Shown: positions 42,552 through 52,697, counted from the stretch's first letter. The stretch is DNA of 64,000 nt from Saccharopolyspora_C sp040643635 (GCF_040643635.1 NZ_JBEYUS010000015.1:27297-91296), one strand, 5' to 3'. The notes: generated from the sequence alone by a model not told the origin. Translations and numbers: made by a program.

Positions 42552-42560
42552 CGGTTCCGG

Positions 42561-42794
42561 TCAGGGTTGGGCTAGGCGTAGTAGGCGGGCGCATGCCGTG
42601 TCCTCGTCCGGCGAGGTGGCGATGACGTGCCACACGCCGCGTTCGGCGACACCGGTGTCCCAGCCCTGCGTTCCCTTGCGCAGGAACAGGAATTCGGTGG
42701 GCGGTATGCGGGGCTCGTGCACGCCCTCGATCCACAGCTCGCTCTCGGCCACACCCGATCCGCGCAGGAGGGTGAACAGTTCGCGGCGGTCCAT
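42561..42794 (-). CDS. Candidate immunity protein for the adjacent TNT toxin
   Basis: The 77-residue cytosolic protein (MDRRELFTLLRGSGVAESELWIEGVHE..., quoted only to the helix-strand boundary) is predicted as helix, then strands ELWIEGV, EFLFLRKG and GVWHVIATS, then a helix EDTACARLLRL. It lies four bases downstream of the TNT toxin gene, the classic position for an immunity gene. It does not resemble the known 170-180-residue mycobacterial IFT. Assignment as immunity rests on position and size only. Confidence 0.6.
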   Translation of the reverse strand: MDRRELFTLLRGSGVAESELWIEGVHEPRIPPTEFLFLRKGTQGWDTGVAERGVWHVIATSPDEDTACARLLRLAQP

Positions 42795-42798
42795 CCGA

Positions 42799-43530
42799 CT
42801 ACCGTAGATCGTCGGCGGGCTTGAGGTAGCCGTTGGAGAGCAACCACCGGACGTTCAGCCGCTGCCCTTCGCCCGGCTGGAGGAGCGCGGGATCGAGCAG
42901 GATCTGCGTGCCGCCGCCGGGCTGGGCGAACCAGGCGGCGATGGGTCCTTCCCACACGGTGAAGGGCCGTGCCACCTCGTAGCGGTGGTATCCGCAGGGG
43001 AATCCGGGTTCCCGCGTGGTGAGGCTCTGCGGTGGCAGCGAACGTTCGGCGTAGTCGTCGCCGGCCGGCGCGAGGAAGGAACCGTACTCGGACCCGAAGC
43101 GGTCGAGTTCGTCACCGACGTCGAGGGTTTCGACGTCCTTGTCGGCGCGCCCGTCGGGGCGCGTCTCGAACCCGTCCTGCGGCGGGTACTTCCAGCTGCC
43201 CGCGTCGGGGTCCCAGTACTCGGCGAGGAACCGGTCGGGTGCGAGGTTCCCGCTGCGCGAGTAGCCGGTCAGCAGCGGTCCGACGGGTTCCTGCCACGGC
43301 CGGGGCAGCACCGCCGGACCCCAGCGCTCGTCACCGGCGTGCACTCCGGTGCACGGTTCCGGCCGGTCGGGGGCGGGTGCCGCATGGACCGGCGCGGCGG
43401 GCACGAGCACGACGGCCAATCCGCAGCACAGCGAGAGCAGCGCTCGCCTGCGGCGTGGCGCCTGCGGGCGCGGCACGGCGCCCGCCCACCTGCCCGCTCC
43501 CCGGTGAACCTGTTTTCCGAACCCCAGCAT
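42799..43530 (-). CDS. Secreted TNT-domain NAD+ glycohydrolase toxin
   Basis: The 243-residue protein has an N-terminal signal peptide (basic PRRRRALLSLCCGLAVVLVP, cleavage near AHA-APAP at about residue 50). A C-terminal TNT domain carries the family markers YPPQDGF, DRFGSEYGSFLAPAG (143-157), RSLPPQSL, YHRYEVARPF, and WFAQPGGGTQI with the Gln that aligns with the catalytic Gln of tuberculosis necrotizing toxin. TNT domains hydrolyse NAD+. Unlike CpnT there is no channel domain, so this is a compact Sec-secreted form. AGGAGGAG precedes the ATG at 43530. The next gene is a candidate immunity gene. Confidence 0.85.
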   Translation of the reverse strand: MLGFGKQVHRGAGRWAGAVPRPQAPRRRRALLSLCCGLAVVLVPAAPVHAAPAPDRPEPCTGVHAGDERWGPAVLPRPWQEPVGPLLTGYSRSGNLAPDRFLAEYWDPDAGSWKYPPQDGFETRPDGRADKDVETLDVGDELDRFGSEYGSFLAPAGDDYAERSLPPQSLTTREPGFPCGYHRYEVARPFTVWEGPIAAWFAQPGGGTQILLDPALLQPGEGQRLNVRWLLSNGYLKPADDLR

Positions 43531-44042
43531 CGAACTCCTCCTGATCTCGTCGAAGTCCCCACTGATAGCGATCCGGCTGTCCCCCGGGAAACGTTCCGCC
43601 GAAATGCCGCTCGATCGATCAGAATCCACTACCCGATCGGGTGGATCTTGCCTCTTACCCTGACGCTCCGCAGCTGAACCGGACGGTACCGCCGCCGAGA
43701 ACGGGCGGACCCCGATCCGGAAGTCGGCACCGGCATCGCAAGTCCATTTTGGACGCGCGGAGCCCGGGACTTTCGACCGGAGAACGCACTTCGACCCGCG
43801 CGGAGAAGCACCACCGGAACCCCGGTCCGCCCTCCACGCTGAGTCACTGGAACGCCGGTCACCCGCCCTCGGGTGGAAATCCGCACAACGGCCGAGATCC
43901 GAAATATCCGGAACAATGCGATTCGACTTTGCGAGGCGCACGCCCCGGAATCATCACGGCGCTTCGCCCGGCTCATCCGCGAAGAAGGGAACCCGCCGCG
44001 ATCGGCGAAGGAGGACCCGGCGACCGATCCGGATCCAGGCGC
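43531..44042. other. Gene-free region upstream of the TNT toxin gene
   Basis: No supported frame occurs in these 512 bases. The stretch must contain the promoter for the toxin/immunity pair. A perfect 12-bp palindrome ACCCGATCGGGT lies at 43631-43642, about 100 bp upstream of the toxin start, and is a possible regulator site. Confidence 0.55.
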
Positions 44043-44303
44043 TCACCCGGCCCCGGCGCCACCGGCCCCGTCGACGACCCGGACCTGCTCGGGCTGCGGA
44101 ATGAGCAGCTCGTCGACTCCGCAGTCGAGGACGACGCAGAGCACGTCCAGGTCGGCGAGCTTCACGCTCCCGGGCTGCCCGGACCACAGCGCGGACATCT
44201 TGCCCGCGGAGATCACCATTCCCCGTTCGGCGAGCCTGCGCTGCAGGTCACCGGCTTTCCATATGCCCCGGTTGGCCGCAGCCAGCCGCAGGTTCCACCG
44301 CAT
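44043..44303 (-). CDS. XRE/Cro-type DNA-binding protein
   Basis: The 86-residue protein is a single helix-turn-helix domain: LQRRLAERGMVISAGKMSALWSG followed by the helices LADLDVLCVVLDCGVDELLI (both quoted in parts). This is the layout of small YozG-like XRE regulators. The ATG at 44303 follows GGAGGAGG at six bases, a strong site. It lies between the toxin pair and the encapsulin operon and could regulate either; there is no direct evidence. Confidence 0.8.
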   Translation of the reverse strand: MRWNLRLAAANRGIWKAGDLQRRLAERGMVISAGKMSALWSGQPGSVKLADLDVLCVVLDCGVDELLIPQPEQVRVVDGAGGAGAG

Positions 44304-45049
44304 CCGGACCTCCTCCTTCCCCCGGCCGGCAGCGCGGACGCGCGCGCGAAGCCGGTCGCGAGACCACCCCGTTCTGATCGCCACACCGTTCCCCGCCCAG
44401 CACCGCACGACGCCTTTCGGGATTGTTTCAGGAATGCCGAATTCGCCTCGACAAGGCCGGGTTTATCGTGAACGCTACTGCATCGATCCAAGCAGTCCGC
44501 AACGGGTTCCCACCGACCGCCCCGCACTTCGCCCGGCCGGAGCAGCACGTCGCGCACTGCGTGAATCCCACCCGCGGGAAAACGGGGGTATCCGTTCGCG
44601 GAACGACCAGAAAGCGCCGTACTGATTCCAACTGCAACTACTTCCTGTGATCGCAATAGGCGGAACGAGTGATCGTCGGTGACATGAGTCCCGCCCGCCA
44701 CTGGAGCAGCCATCCTTAGCACCTTCGGGTGACTGTACGGCCCCATCCGGCGGTGCTAGCGTCTTCTCCGCCAGGAAATGAGCACGTAATTAGCCGATGC
44801 CCGGTTTCCACGTCGGCGTCTTTCCATTCACGCGAAAACCAAGCGGAAAACCCAAGCAAAACCAGTCGAAGAATCAGCCTGTTCCCCTCGAACCGGCTGA
44901 TCGGCGACCCCGCGTCCCGACCGGGCCGGGTCGTCCGAACGCACCGGCACGGCGGCCAGCGATGCCCGCCGCGGTCGAGCACGCCCGCTCCACCGGAGCA
45001 TTCGGGCGCTTTTCCCAGAACTCGAACGAAAGATTAGGTGGTGTACGTC
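44304..45049. other. Long, AT-enriched leader upstream of the encapsulin operon
   Basis: These 746 bases contain no frame I can support and are visibly less GC-rich than the flanking genes. A CACC-TTCG-GGTG tetraloop hairpin lies at 44720-44731, and GTGATC occurs twice in 44647-44674. The operon promoter must lie here, perhaps with a long untranslated leader. The XRE gene promoter lies at the left end. Confidence 0.5.
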
Positions 45050-46456
<1,407 letters not shown>

Positions 46457-46462
46457 CCCGGG

Positions 46463-48577
46463 ATGCGGGCCTTGGAGATCCCCGGCACCGGTGCACCGTG
46501 CGGTGCACGGCTGAACCCGCACGTGGATCGCGCGCACGCGCTCACCGCACGGTGGGCGCGGGACCAGGGCCTGCTGACGTCCGATGAGGACTTATCCGGT
46601 CCTCGCCGGAACGCGGACGCGGGGAACCCGAGCTCCCCGCACTCTGCCGGCGCAGACCCGGTCGGGTGCGCTCCGGGTCGGGAATCCCCGGGCCCGGTGG
46701 CGCACCCGCCGGACGCCACCGGTTCCGGGGTGACCGCGGCCGCCGTGCGGGACCAGGTGCTGCTCGCCGCCTGGACCCATCCCGACGTGCCCGGCGCGGA
46801 GCTGGCGCTGATCGCCTGTTTCGAGGTGTGGGCGGCGGCGGTGCGCGGGCACGTCCGGCGCTGCTCGGGTGCGGTGGCCGAGCGCTACGTGGCGGGGCTG
46901 CACGAGGTCGTGACCGGTGCGGCCGAATCCCGGGACGCCGCCGATCCCGTCGGCAGGGCGTTGCGCGACCTGCGTGCGCGGGTGGCGCCGTCGTGGCGGC
47001 GGCAGGTCGATGCCGCGCTGATCGACCTGCTGCGCGGGCAGGCCGCCGAATCGGCGGGGACGGCGGTGTCCCGGGTGCCCAACCCGATCGACCACTTGGG
47101 CGCGGGCCGCACCAGCGGTCCCGGCCCGTGGGCGGCGCGGCTGGTGGCCTACGGGTTGCGGGTGCGGATTCCGCGGCAGGTCGCGGGCAGTGCCGAGTTC
47201 CGCGCGGTGCACGACGCGTTCTGCGACGTGGTGCTGCTGCGCACCCGGCGCGCCGGTGCTCCGGAAGAGCCGCGGGCCGAGCTCTCCGACAGCGTCGTGG
47301 TGCTGCAGCGGCACTTCGGGCAGTCGCGGGCGCGCGCGCTGGCGATGCTCGAGGACCTGCTGGCGTGGCGCGCGCACCGGTTCGAGGAGCTCACCGGGTC
47401 GGAACTTCCCGCGCTGCTGGCGGAATGCGCGGACGGGGCGGAGCGCGACGCGGTGCTGCGCTACGTCCAAGGCCTGCGGGACTGGTCCGCTGGCCTGCTG
47501 GCGTGCCGGCCGGACACCGTTGTGCCGACGGCCGGGCCACCGCGACCGGCATCGCGGCGCACCTCGAACCAGGTGCGGCTGCCCGAGTTCTTCATGCCCT
47601 TCGACACCCGGCGGAACCCGGGGCTGGACGCGGCCCGGCGGCACACCCGCGAGTGGGCCCGGGAGCACGGTCTGCTGCACGGCGTCAAGCCGTGGACGGC
47701 CGCCGCGTTCGACGCCGCGGACTACGCGCTGCTGGCGGCGCTGACCGAACCCGATGCGGCGGCGGACGAATTGGACGCGGCCGCCGACTGGCAGGTGTGG
47801 TCCTGGTACGCCGACGACCACCTGCTCGCACGCACCACCGGATTCCGGGACCGGCTCGCGGAACTGCTCCGCCGTGCACCGGAACCGCGGGAACCGTGGG
47901 AGCGGGCGCTGCTGGACCTGTGGCGTCGCACCACCGGCGGCCTGGAACCGCGGCGACGCCGCGAATTCGCGGTGCGGCTCGCGGAACGGTTCGACCACCG
48001 CCTCGCCGAGGTGCACGGGCCGGAGACGCCCGATCCGCTGGTGCTGCTCGCGTCCCGGCGGCGCAGCTGCGGCGCCGAGTTCACCGCCGCGCTGCTGCGG
48101 CACCGGCACGCCGAAGACCTGCCCGCCGAGCTGTTCACCGCCACCCCGATGCGAGTGCTGGTCGAGACGTTCGCCGAAGTCAGCGCCCTGCGCCACGACC
48201 TGTTCCGGTACCGGGCGGCTCCCGGCACGACGCGGGCGCCGAACGTGGTGGCGGCGGTGGCGGCGTTCCTCGGCTGCCGGCCGCAGCAGGCGGTGTCGCT
48301 CACCGACGACCTGTGCACGGCGCGGCTGCGGCGGTTCGAGTCGGTCGCGCACTGGGAACTTCCCGCGCTCAGCGGCGAATTCGACCTCGATGCGGCCTGC
48401 TGCGCACGGCTGGAGCGCTACGTGCGCGGCATGCAGCAGTGGATGGCGGGCGAGCTGCGGTGGGTCTCGGTCACCGGCCGCTACGCGGGCACCGGAGACC
48501 GGCCGCGCCGGGTGCGCCGCGCGCTCGGCCGACCCGGGCGTCCGGACGAGCGCTTCCTGCGCCGGGCGCCCGGCTAG
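46463..48577 (+). CDS. Tandem-domain terpene-synthase-like protein, probable encapsulin cargo
   Basis: The 704-residue protein has two class I terpene-synthase-like halves (about 15-350 and 375-680), laid out like geosmin synthase. Both halves start with an N-P-x-x-D-x-A-x-x-H/A-T motif (LNPHVDRAHALTARWARDQG; RNPGLDAARRHTREWAREHG). The metal motifs are poor: the first half has no DDxxxE (ACFEVWAAAVRGHV) and no NSE triad. The second half has DDHLLA at 451-456 and RHDLFRYRA at 577-585, where NSE Asn, Ser and Glu are replaced. It ends with TGRY (671-674). Residues ~40-90 are a disordered Pro/Gly/Ser insert inside the first domain, a candidate cargo-loading segment. It starts seven bases after the shell-1 stop. 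It may be an inactive or altered cyclase, or need a partner. Confidence 0.8.
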   Translation: MRALEIPGTGAPCGARLNPHVDRAHALTARWARDQGLLTSDEDLSGPRRNADAGNPSSPHSAGADPVGCAPGRESPGPVAHPPDATGSGVTAAAVRDQVLLAAWTHPDVPGAELALIACFEVWAAAVRGHVRRCSGAVAERYVAGLHEVVTGAAESRDAADPVGRALRDLRARVAPSWRRQVDAALIDLLRGQAAESAGTAVSRVPNPIDHLGAGRTSGPGPWAARLVAYGLRVRIPRQVAGSAEFRAVHDAFCDVVLLRTRRAGAPEEPRAELSDSVVVLQRHFGQSRARALAMLEDLLAWRAHRFEELTGSELPALLAECADGAERDAVLRYVQGLRDWSAGLLACRPDTVVPTAGPPRPASRRTSNQVRLPEFFMPFDTRRNPGLDAARRHTREWAREHGLLHGVKPWTAAAFDAADYALLAALTEPDAAADELDAAADWQVWSWYADDHLLARTTGFRDRLAELLRRAPEPREPWERALLDLWRRTTGGLEPRRRREFAVRLAERFDHRLAEVHGPETPDPLVLLASRRRSCGAEFTAALLRHRHAEDLPAELFTATPMRVLVETFAEVSALRHDLFRYRAAPGTTRAPNVVAAVAAFLGCRPQQAVSLTDDLCTARLRRFESVAHWELPALSGEFDLDAACCARLERYVRGMQQWMAGELRWVSVTGRYAGTGDRPRRVRRALGRPGRPDERFLRRAPG

Positions 48578-48636
48578 TACCCCGGGCCGCCTCCCGGCCC
48601 GGTTCTTCCAGCAACGACAACGGGATTGGTGACTGC

Positions 48637-50052
48637 ATGACCCGCGAGACCCACACCGAGGACCCCACGGACGCGGGTTCCGGCACTCGCCCCGCGCTCA
48701 GCCTGGGCACCGACGCGGCGCGGAACCTGTCGACCACGACGAAGACCCCGCCGCAGATGCAGGGCATCACGTCCCGCTGGCTGCAACGCACCCTGCCGTG
48801 GGTGGAGGCGAGCTCCGGCACCTTCCGGGTGAACCGCCGGTTGACCTACACCCTCGGCGACGGGCGCATCACGTTCGTCAGCACCGGGAAGCACGTGCAG
48901 GTGGTGCCGCAGGAACTGCGGGAACTGCCCGCGCTGCGCGAGTTCGACGACGCCGCGGTGCTCGGTGCGCTCGCCGACCGGTTCGTGCAACGCGAGTACG
49001 AGGCCGGCGCGGTCCTCGCCGAAGCGGGCGCACCCGTGGACCGGATCCTGCTGCTGGCGCACGGGAAAGCGCACAAGCTGACCCGCGGCGAGTACGGCGA
49101 CGACGCGGTGCTCGGCATCCTCGCCGACGGGGACCACGCCGGTTCCGGGCTGCTCCTCGACCCGGAATCGCGGTGGCCGAACACCGTGAAGACCGCCACG
49201 CCGTGCACGGTGCTGGAGCTGCGCGGCGACGTCCTGGCCGAGACCGCGGGCCGGGCCGACGGGCTGCGCGCCCACCTCGACGAGGTGCGGTCGCGTCCGG
49301 TGAAGACGCAGAACAAGCACGGCGAAGCCGAGATCGGCATCCACTCCGGGCACAGCGGGGAAGCGATGCTGGGCGGGACGTTCGTCGACTACGAGACCTC
49401 GCCACGCGAGTACGAACTGGCCGTCGCCCAAGCGGTGCTGCGCGTGCACAGCCGGGTGTCCGACCTGTACAGCACGCCGATGGACCAGACCGAGCAGCAG
49501 CTGCGGCTCACCATCGAAGCACTCCGCGAACGCCAAGAACACGACCTGCTCAACAACCCCGACTTCGGACTCCTCCACAACGCAGACCTCTCCCAACGCA
49601 TCCACACCCGCACCGGCCCACCCACCCCCGACGACCTCGACGAACTCCTCTCCAAGCGGCGCAAGACCCGGCTGGTGCTGGCGCATCCCCGGGCCATCGC
49701 CGCGTTCCGCCGCGAGTGCAACCGGCGCGGCGTGCTCCCCGACATGGTGGAGGTCGAAGGCACCAGGGTCACCGGGTGGCGCGGGGTGCCGATGCTGCCC
49801 AGCAACAAGATCCCCATCTCCGAGGCCGGCACCACGTCGATCCTCGCGATGCGCACCGGCGCCGACGACAACGGCGTCGTCGGGTTGCGCCAGACCGGCA
49901 TCCCCGACGAGCACGAACCCGGGCTGAACGTGCGGTTCATGGGGCTGGACGAGCACGCCGTGACGTCCTACCTGGTCAGCACCTACTACTCGGCGGCGGT
50001 GCTGGTCCCCGACGCGCTCGGCGTGCTCGAACACGTCGAGACCACCCGGTGA
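48637..50052 (+). CDS. Family 2B encapsulin shell protein, copy 2
   Basis: The 471-residue paralogue of the first shell protein has the same order: N-arm LSLGTDAARNLSTTTKTPPQ, inserted cyclic-nucleotide-like domain (~100-210), HK97 core and A-domain (GLNVRFMGLDEHAVTSYLVS). In its inserted domain the FGE motif is lost (DHAGSGLLLDPES at 166-178), so nucleotide binding is unlikely in this copy. Its N-terminus (MTRETHTEDPTDAGSGTRP) is longer and acidic. It lies 59 bp after the terpene-synthase-like gene and 15 bp before the prenyl synthase gene. Two distinct shell genes in one operon suggest a mixed shell. Confidence 0.93.
   Translation: MTRETHTEDPTDAGSGTRPALSLGTDAARNLSTTTKTPPQMQGITSRWLQRTLPWVEASSGTFRVNRRLTYTLGDGRITFVSTGKHVQVVPQELRELPALREFDDAAVLGALADRFVQREYEAGAVLAEAGAPVDRILLLAHGKAHKLTRGEYGDDAVLGILADGDHAGSGLLLDPESRWPNTVKTATPCTVLELRGDVLAETAGRADGLRAHLDEVRSRPVKTQNKHGEAEIGIHSGHSGEAMLGGTFVDYETSPREYELAVAQAVLRVHSRVSDLYSTPMDQTEQQLRLTIEALRERQEHDLLNNPDFGLLHNADLSQRIHTRTGPPTPDDLDELLSKRRKTRLVLAHPRAIAAFRRECNRRGVLPDMVEVEGTRVTGWRGVPMLPSNKIPISEAGTTSILAMRTGADDNGVVGLRQTGIPDEHEPGLNVRFMGLDEHAVTSYLVSTYYSAAVLVPDALGVLEHVETTR
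49484..49654 (+). repeat. Gene-conversion-like tract in shell gene 2
   Basis: Partner of 45879-46049: 170 of 171 bases are identical. Codon choice inside the tract (GAA, CAA, more A-rich) differs from the surrounding gene and is shared by both copies. Confidence 0.9.
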
Positions 50053-50067
50053 AGGAGAGCCGCGCAG

Positions 50068-51099
50068 ATGACCGCACATGTGGACGAGGCACGACGGACG
50101 GTGGCCGACACGCTGCGCACCGGCCGGGAGCTGCTCGATCCGGCGCTGCGCGCCGCGGTCGGATCGCTGCCGGAGTCGATGCAGCGCATCGTCGGGCACC
50201 ACTTCGGCTGGAGCGATGAGCACGGTGCACCGGTCGACGAGGACCAGGGCAAGGCGATCCGGCCCACCCTGGTGCTGCTCACCGGGCGGGGCGTCGGCGC
50301 CGAGACGCGGCAGGTGCTGCCCGCGGCGGTCGCCGTGGAGCTGGTGCACAACTTCTCGCTGCTGCACGACGACGTGATGGACGGTGACCTCACCCGGCGG
50401 CACCGGCCCACCGCCTGGCGGGTGTTCGGGTCCGGTCCGGCGATCCTCGCCGGGGACGCGCTGCTGACGCTCGCCGCGGAGGTGCTCACCAGCAGCGGGC
50501 ATCCGGCGTCGCTCGCCGGGTTGAAGGAGCTCAACGCCACCGTGCTCGACCTGGTGGACGGGCAGAGCTCCGACATGTCGTTCGAACGGCGCACCGATGT
50601 GGCGCTGCCCGAGTGCCTCACGATGGTCGGGGCGAAGACGGGGGCGCTGCTCGGGTGCAGCTGCGCGCTCGGCGGGTTCTTCGGCGGTGCCGGGCCGGAA
50701 CGGGTGGAGCACCTGCGGCGGTTCGGCTACCGGCTCGGCCTGGCGTTCCAGCTGGTCGACGACATCCTCGGCATCTGGGGGGATCCGGTGGTGACCGGGA
50801 AACCGGTGCACTCCGACCTGCGGAACCGGAAGAAGTCGCTGCCCGTGGTGGCCGCGTTGAACTCCGGGACGGCCGCCGGGCGGGAGCTCGGCGAGCTGTA
50901 CTCGCGGGAGATGTCCGACCAGGACGCGGTGCGGGCGGCGCGGCTGGTGTCGGACTCCGGGGCGCGGGAGTGGAGCCGCGGGCACATCGCCACGTTGGAG
51001 GCCGAGGCGCTGCACCACCTCGACGCGGCCGCCCTCGACCCGGGGCCTGCCGCGGAGCTGGCCGCGTTGACGCGGATGTTGACGGGGCGGGAGTTCTGA
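50068..51099 (+). CDS. Polyprenyl (geranyl/farnesyl/geranylgeranyl-type) diphosphate synthase
   Basis: The 343-residue trans-isoprenyl diphosphate synthase condenses isopentenyl diphosphate with allylic diphosphates. It carries GKAIRP (61-66), the first Asp-rich motif DDVMD (101-105), and the second DDILGIWGD (231-239). All catalytic Asp residues are intact, so it should be active. The chain length cannot be fixed; the residues before the first motif are FSLLH. AAGGAGA precedes the ATG at 50068. It ends the shell/terpene/shell/prenyl operon and is the likely source of substrate. Related family 2B operons pair shells with such enzymes as cargo. Palindrome copy 12 begins 20 bp after its stop. 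Confidence 0.93.
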   Translation: MTAHVDEARRTVADTLRTGRELLDPALRAAVGSLPESMQRIVGHHFGWSDEHGAPVDEDQGKAIRPTLVLLTGRGVGAETRQVLPAAVAVELVHNFSLLHDDVMDGDLTRRHRPTAWRVFGSGPAILAGDALLTLAAEVLTSSGHPASLAGLKELNATVLDLVDGQSSDMSFERRTDVALPECLTMVGAKTGALLGCSCALGGFFGGAGPERVEHLRRFGYRLGLAFQLVDDILGIWGDPVVTGKPVHSDLRNRKKSLPVVAALNSGTAAGRELGELYSREMSDQDAVRAARLVSDSGAREWSRGHIATLEAEALHHLDAAALDPGPAAELAALTRMLTGREF

Positions 51100-51118
51100 C
51101 CCGCCGCCCCTGCGCATG

Positions 51119-51167
51119 AGTGAACGGACCGTTCGTCCCGTCTAGTTGGGCGAACGGTCCGTTCACT
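51119..51167. repeat. Nested palindrome, copy 12
   Basis: The left arm is intact, the loop CGTCTAGTT, and the right arm has one change (GGGCGAACGG). It directly follows the prenyl synthase gene, at the end of the encapsulin operon. Confidence 0.93.
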
Positions 51168-51227
51168 CATGCCCGAAGCCGCCTCCGGGGGCCGCAGCGA
51201 TGCCGATCACCGCGACCGCGTGATCTG

Positions 51228-51276
51228 AGTGAACGGACCGTTCGTCCGATCCAGCGAGACGAACGGTCCGTTCGCT
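51228..51276. repeat. Nested palindrome, copy 13
   Basis: Left arm intact, loop GATCCAGCG, right arm with two changes (AGACGAAC; GTTCGCT). It lies 60 bp from copy 12. Confidence 0.9.
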
Positions 51277-51348
51277 CCGGACTCGGTGTGGCGGTGGGCG
51301 GGGAGGCGTGTCGGCGCCGGCCCGCGCCCACCTGCCCGGAGGTACGTG

Positions 51349-51397
51349 GGTGAACGGACCGTTCGTCCCGTCTAGTTGGACGAACGGTCCGTTCACT
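51349..51397. repeat. Nested palindrome, copy 14
   Basis: Arms intact apart from the first base (G for A); loop CGTCTAGTT as in copy 12. It ends ten bases before the stop codon of the Spo0M-like gene. Confidence 0.92.
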
Positions 51398-51407
51398 CCA
51401 CCCGAGC

Positions 51408-52349
51408 TCAGTCCTCTTCGCCCTCGCCGTCGTCGTCGAGCACCTCGCCCAGCGCCATGCCGCCGAGGACGCCTGCGCCCGCTCCCAGCGCGGCCCCTGC
51501 CGCGACGCCGCCCCAGCCCGGACCGCTGCGCTGCTCCTCGTAGTGCTCGTGCTGCTCGGGGTGGCCACCGCCGAACATGCCGCCGCGCTGGGCGGCCTCC
51601 TCGAGCCAGCGGGTCACCTCCGCGACCCAGTCGGTCTGCTCGGCTTCGCCGTGGCTGCGGCGGAACCTCCCGAACGCGTCCTCGCCGGAGCGGAACGGCC
51701 CGCCGCGGCGGTCGGCTTCGAGCACGACGTGCAGGCCCTCGGCATCGGCGACGAAGGTCAGCTCGACCTCGTTGATGCGGTCCCGGTACTGTTCGGGTGC
51801 GAAGAACTCGATCTCCTGGAACATCGGCAGCTGCTGGTCGATGCCGTGCAGCCGCCCGATCTCCACGTCGGTCGACTTGAACTGGAAGCCGAGCGCGCCG
51901 AACGCGTCGAGCACCCTGGACTGCGAGGGCAGCGGGACCACGAACAGCCCGTCCAGATCACCCTTGTCCGCGCTCTTCGCGACGACCAGTTCGGTGCGCA
52001 CCCCGAGTTCGACTCCGGGGAGCTGGGTGCCGTCGACGACGTTGATCGGGATCTCGGCGGGGACGGGGATCGCGAACGGGATCACCTTGTGCTCCCCGTC
52101 GCTGACGTGGAAACCCTCCGCGACGACGACCTGCAGGAACTCGATGGTGGCGTCGTGCTGCTCGTCGCCGCGCTCCACCTCGGCGCGGGCTTCGAAGGTG
52201 AGGACGATCCGCTCGATGTCGACTTCGTCGTCTCCGGTGACGCGGACCTCACCGGAGAGGGTCGAGCCCGGCTGGACGTGCGGTTCGGAGAACACCGTGT
52301 CGACGGTGGGGCCGCCGATTCCGAACGCCCGCAGCATCTTCTTGAACAC
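51408..52349 (-). CDS. Spo0M-like sporulation-control protein
   Basis: The 313-residue protein has the Spo0M arrestin-like beta-sandwich pattern: VFKKMLRAFGIGGPTVDTVF, the GSTLSGEVRVTGDDEVDIERIVLTF region (quoted in part), VIPFAIPVPAEIPIN, and LRTELVVAKSADKGDLDG-like segments (here VRTELVVAKSADKGDLDGLF). The C-terminal part adds a helical region and a Gly/Ala-rich stretch (GVAAGAALGAGAGVLGGMA) that may insert into or touch a membrane, then an acidic end. Spo0M proteins in Bacillus and actinobacteria influence sporulation, but the mechanism is unclear. GTG at 52349 lies eight bases after GGAGG; TTG 52352 is the alternative. Confidence 0.88.
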   Translation of the reverse strand: MFKKMLRAFGIGGPTVDTVFSEPHVQPGSTLSGEVRVTGDDEVDIERIVLTFEARAEVERGDEQHDATIEFLQVVVAEGFHVSDGEHKVIPFAIPVPAEIPINVVDGTQLPGVELGVRTELVVAKSADKGDLDGLFVVPLPSQSRVLDAFGALGFQFKSTDVEIGRLHGIDQQLPMFQEIEFFAPEQYRDRINEVELTFVADAEGLHVVLEADRRGGPFRSGEDAFGRFRRSHGEAEQTDWVAEVTRWLEEAAQRGGMFGGGHPEQHEHYEEQRSGPGWGGVAAGAALGAGAGVLGGMALGEVLDDDGEGEED

Positions 52350-52515
52350 CAACGCGACCTCCCAGTCGTTTCAAGATCATCATACGAGCCCTCACCCCGC
52401 ATCCGATCTTGCCCTAATGTCCGTTTCGCCCGCCATCGCCGGGCCGTCGCACCGCGAAGATCCGCCGAATGCCGGAACGCCCGTCCCGGCACGGCACCCA
52501 CCGCACCCGAAACCG

Positions 52516-52564
52516 AGTGAACGGACCGTTCGTCCGACCGGATGGGACGAACGGTCCGTTCACT
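52516..52564. repeat. Nested palindrome, copy 15
   Basis: Both arms are intact around the atypical loop GACCGGATG. It lies between two divergent genes. Confidence 0.92.
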
Positions 52565-52648
52565 CCCGCCATCCACCGAGAGGGCGGGAACGAACCGACG
52601 GCGGCCCCCGGCACCGCCACCGGAACCGGCCGGCCACCGCGGATCCCG

Positions 52649-52697
52649 AGTGAACGGACCGTTCGTCCAGTAGAGCTGGACGAACGGTCCGTTCACT
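52649..52697. repeat. Nested palindrome, copy 16
   Basis: Both arms are intact around the loop AGTAGAGCT. It lies 84 bp from copy 15. Confidence 0.92.

Larger units (their letters stand above)
42168..42560. other. Gene-free convergent gap carrying two palindromes
   Basis: These 393 bases between the AbiEi-like gene and the convergent 77-residue gene hold palindrome copies 10 and 11 and otherwise no frame I can support. Confidence 0.6.

Noticed and set aside
44423..44650. A 75-residue plus-strand frame in the encapsulin leader region
   Set aside because: No RBS, no recognisable domain, and atypical composition. The lower GC of the region alone explains the frame.
44647..44674. A CRP-type TGTGA site upstream of the encapsulin operon
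   Set aside because: Two GTGATC words occur, but they are not arranged as the TGTGA-N6-TCACA palindrome, so I do not call a site.
46463..48577. Geosmin synthase
   Set aside because: The two-domain layout is similar, but the Asp-rich and NSE motifs needed for geosmin synthesis are lost or altered in both halves.
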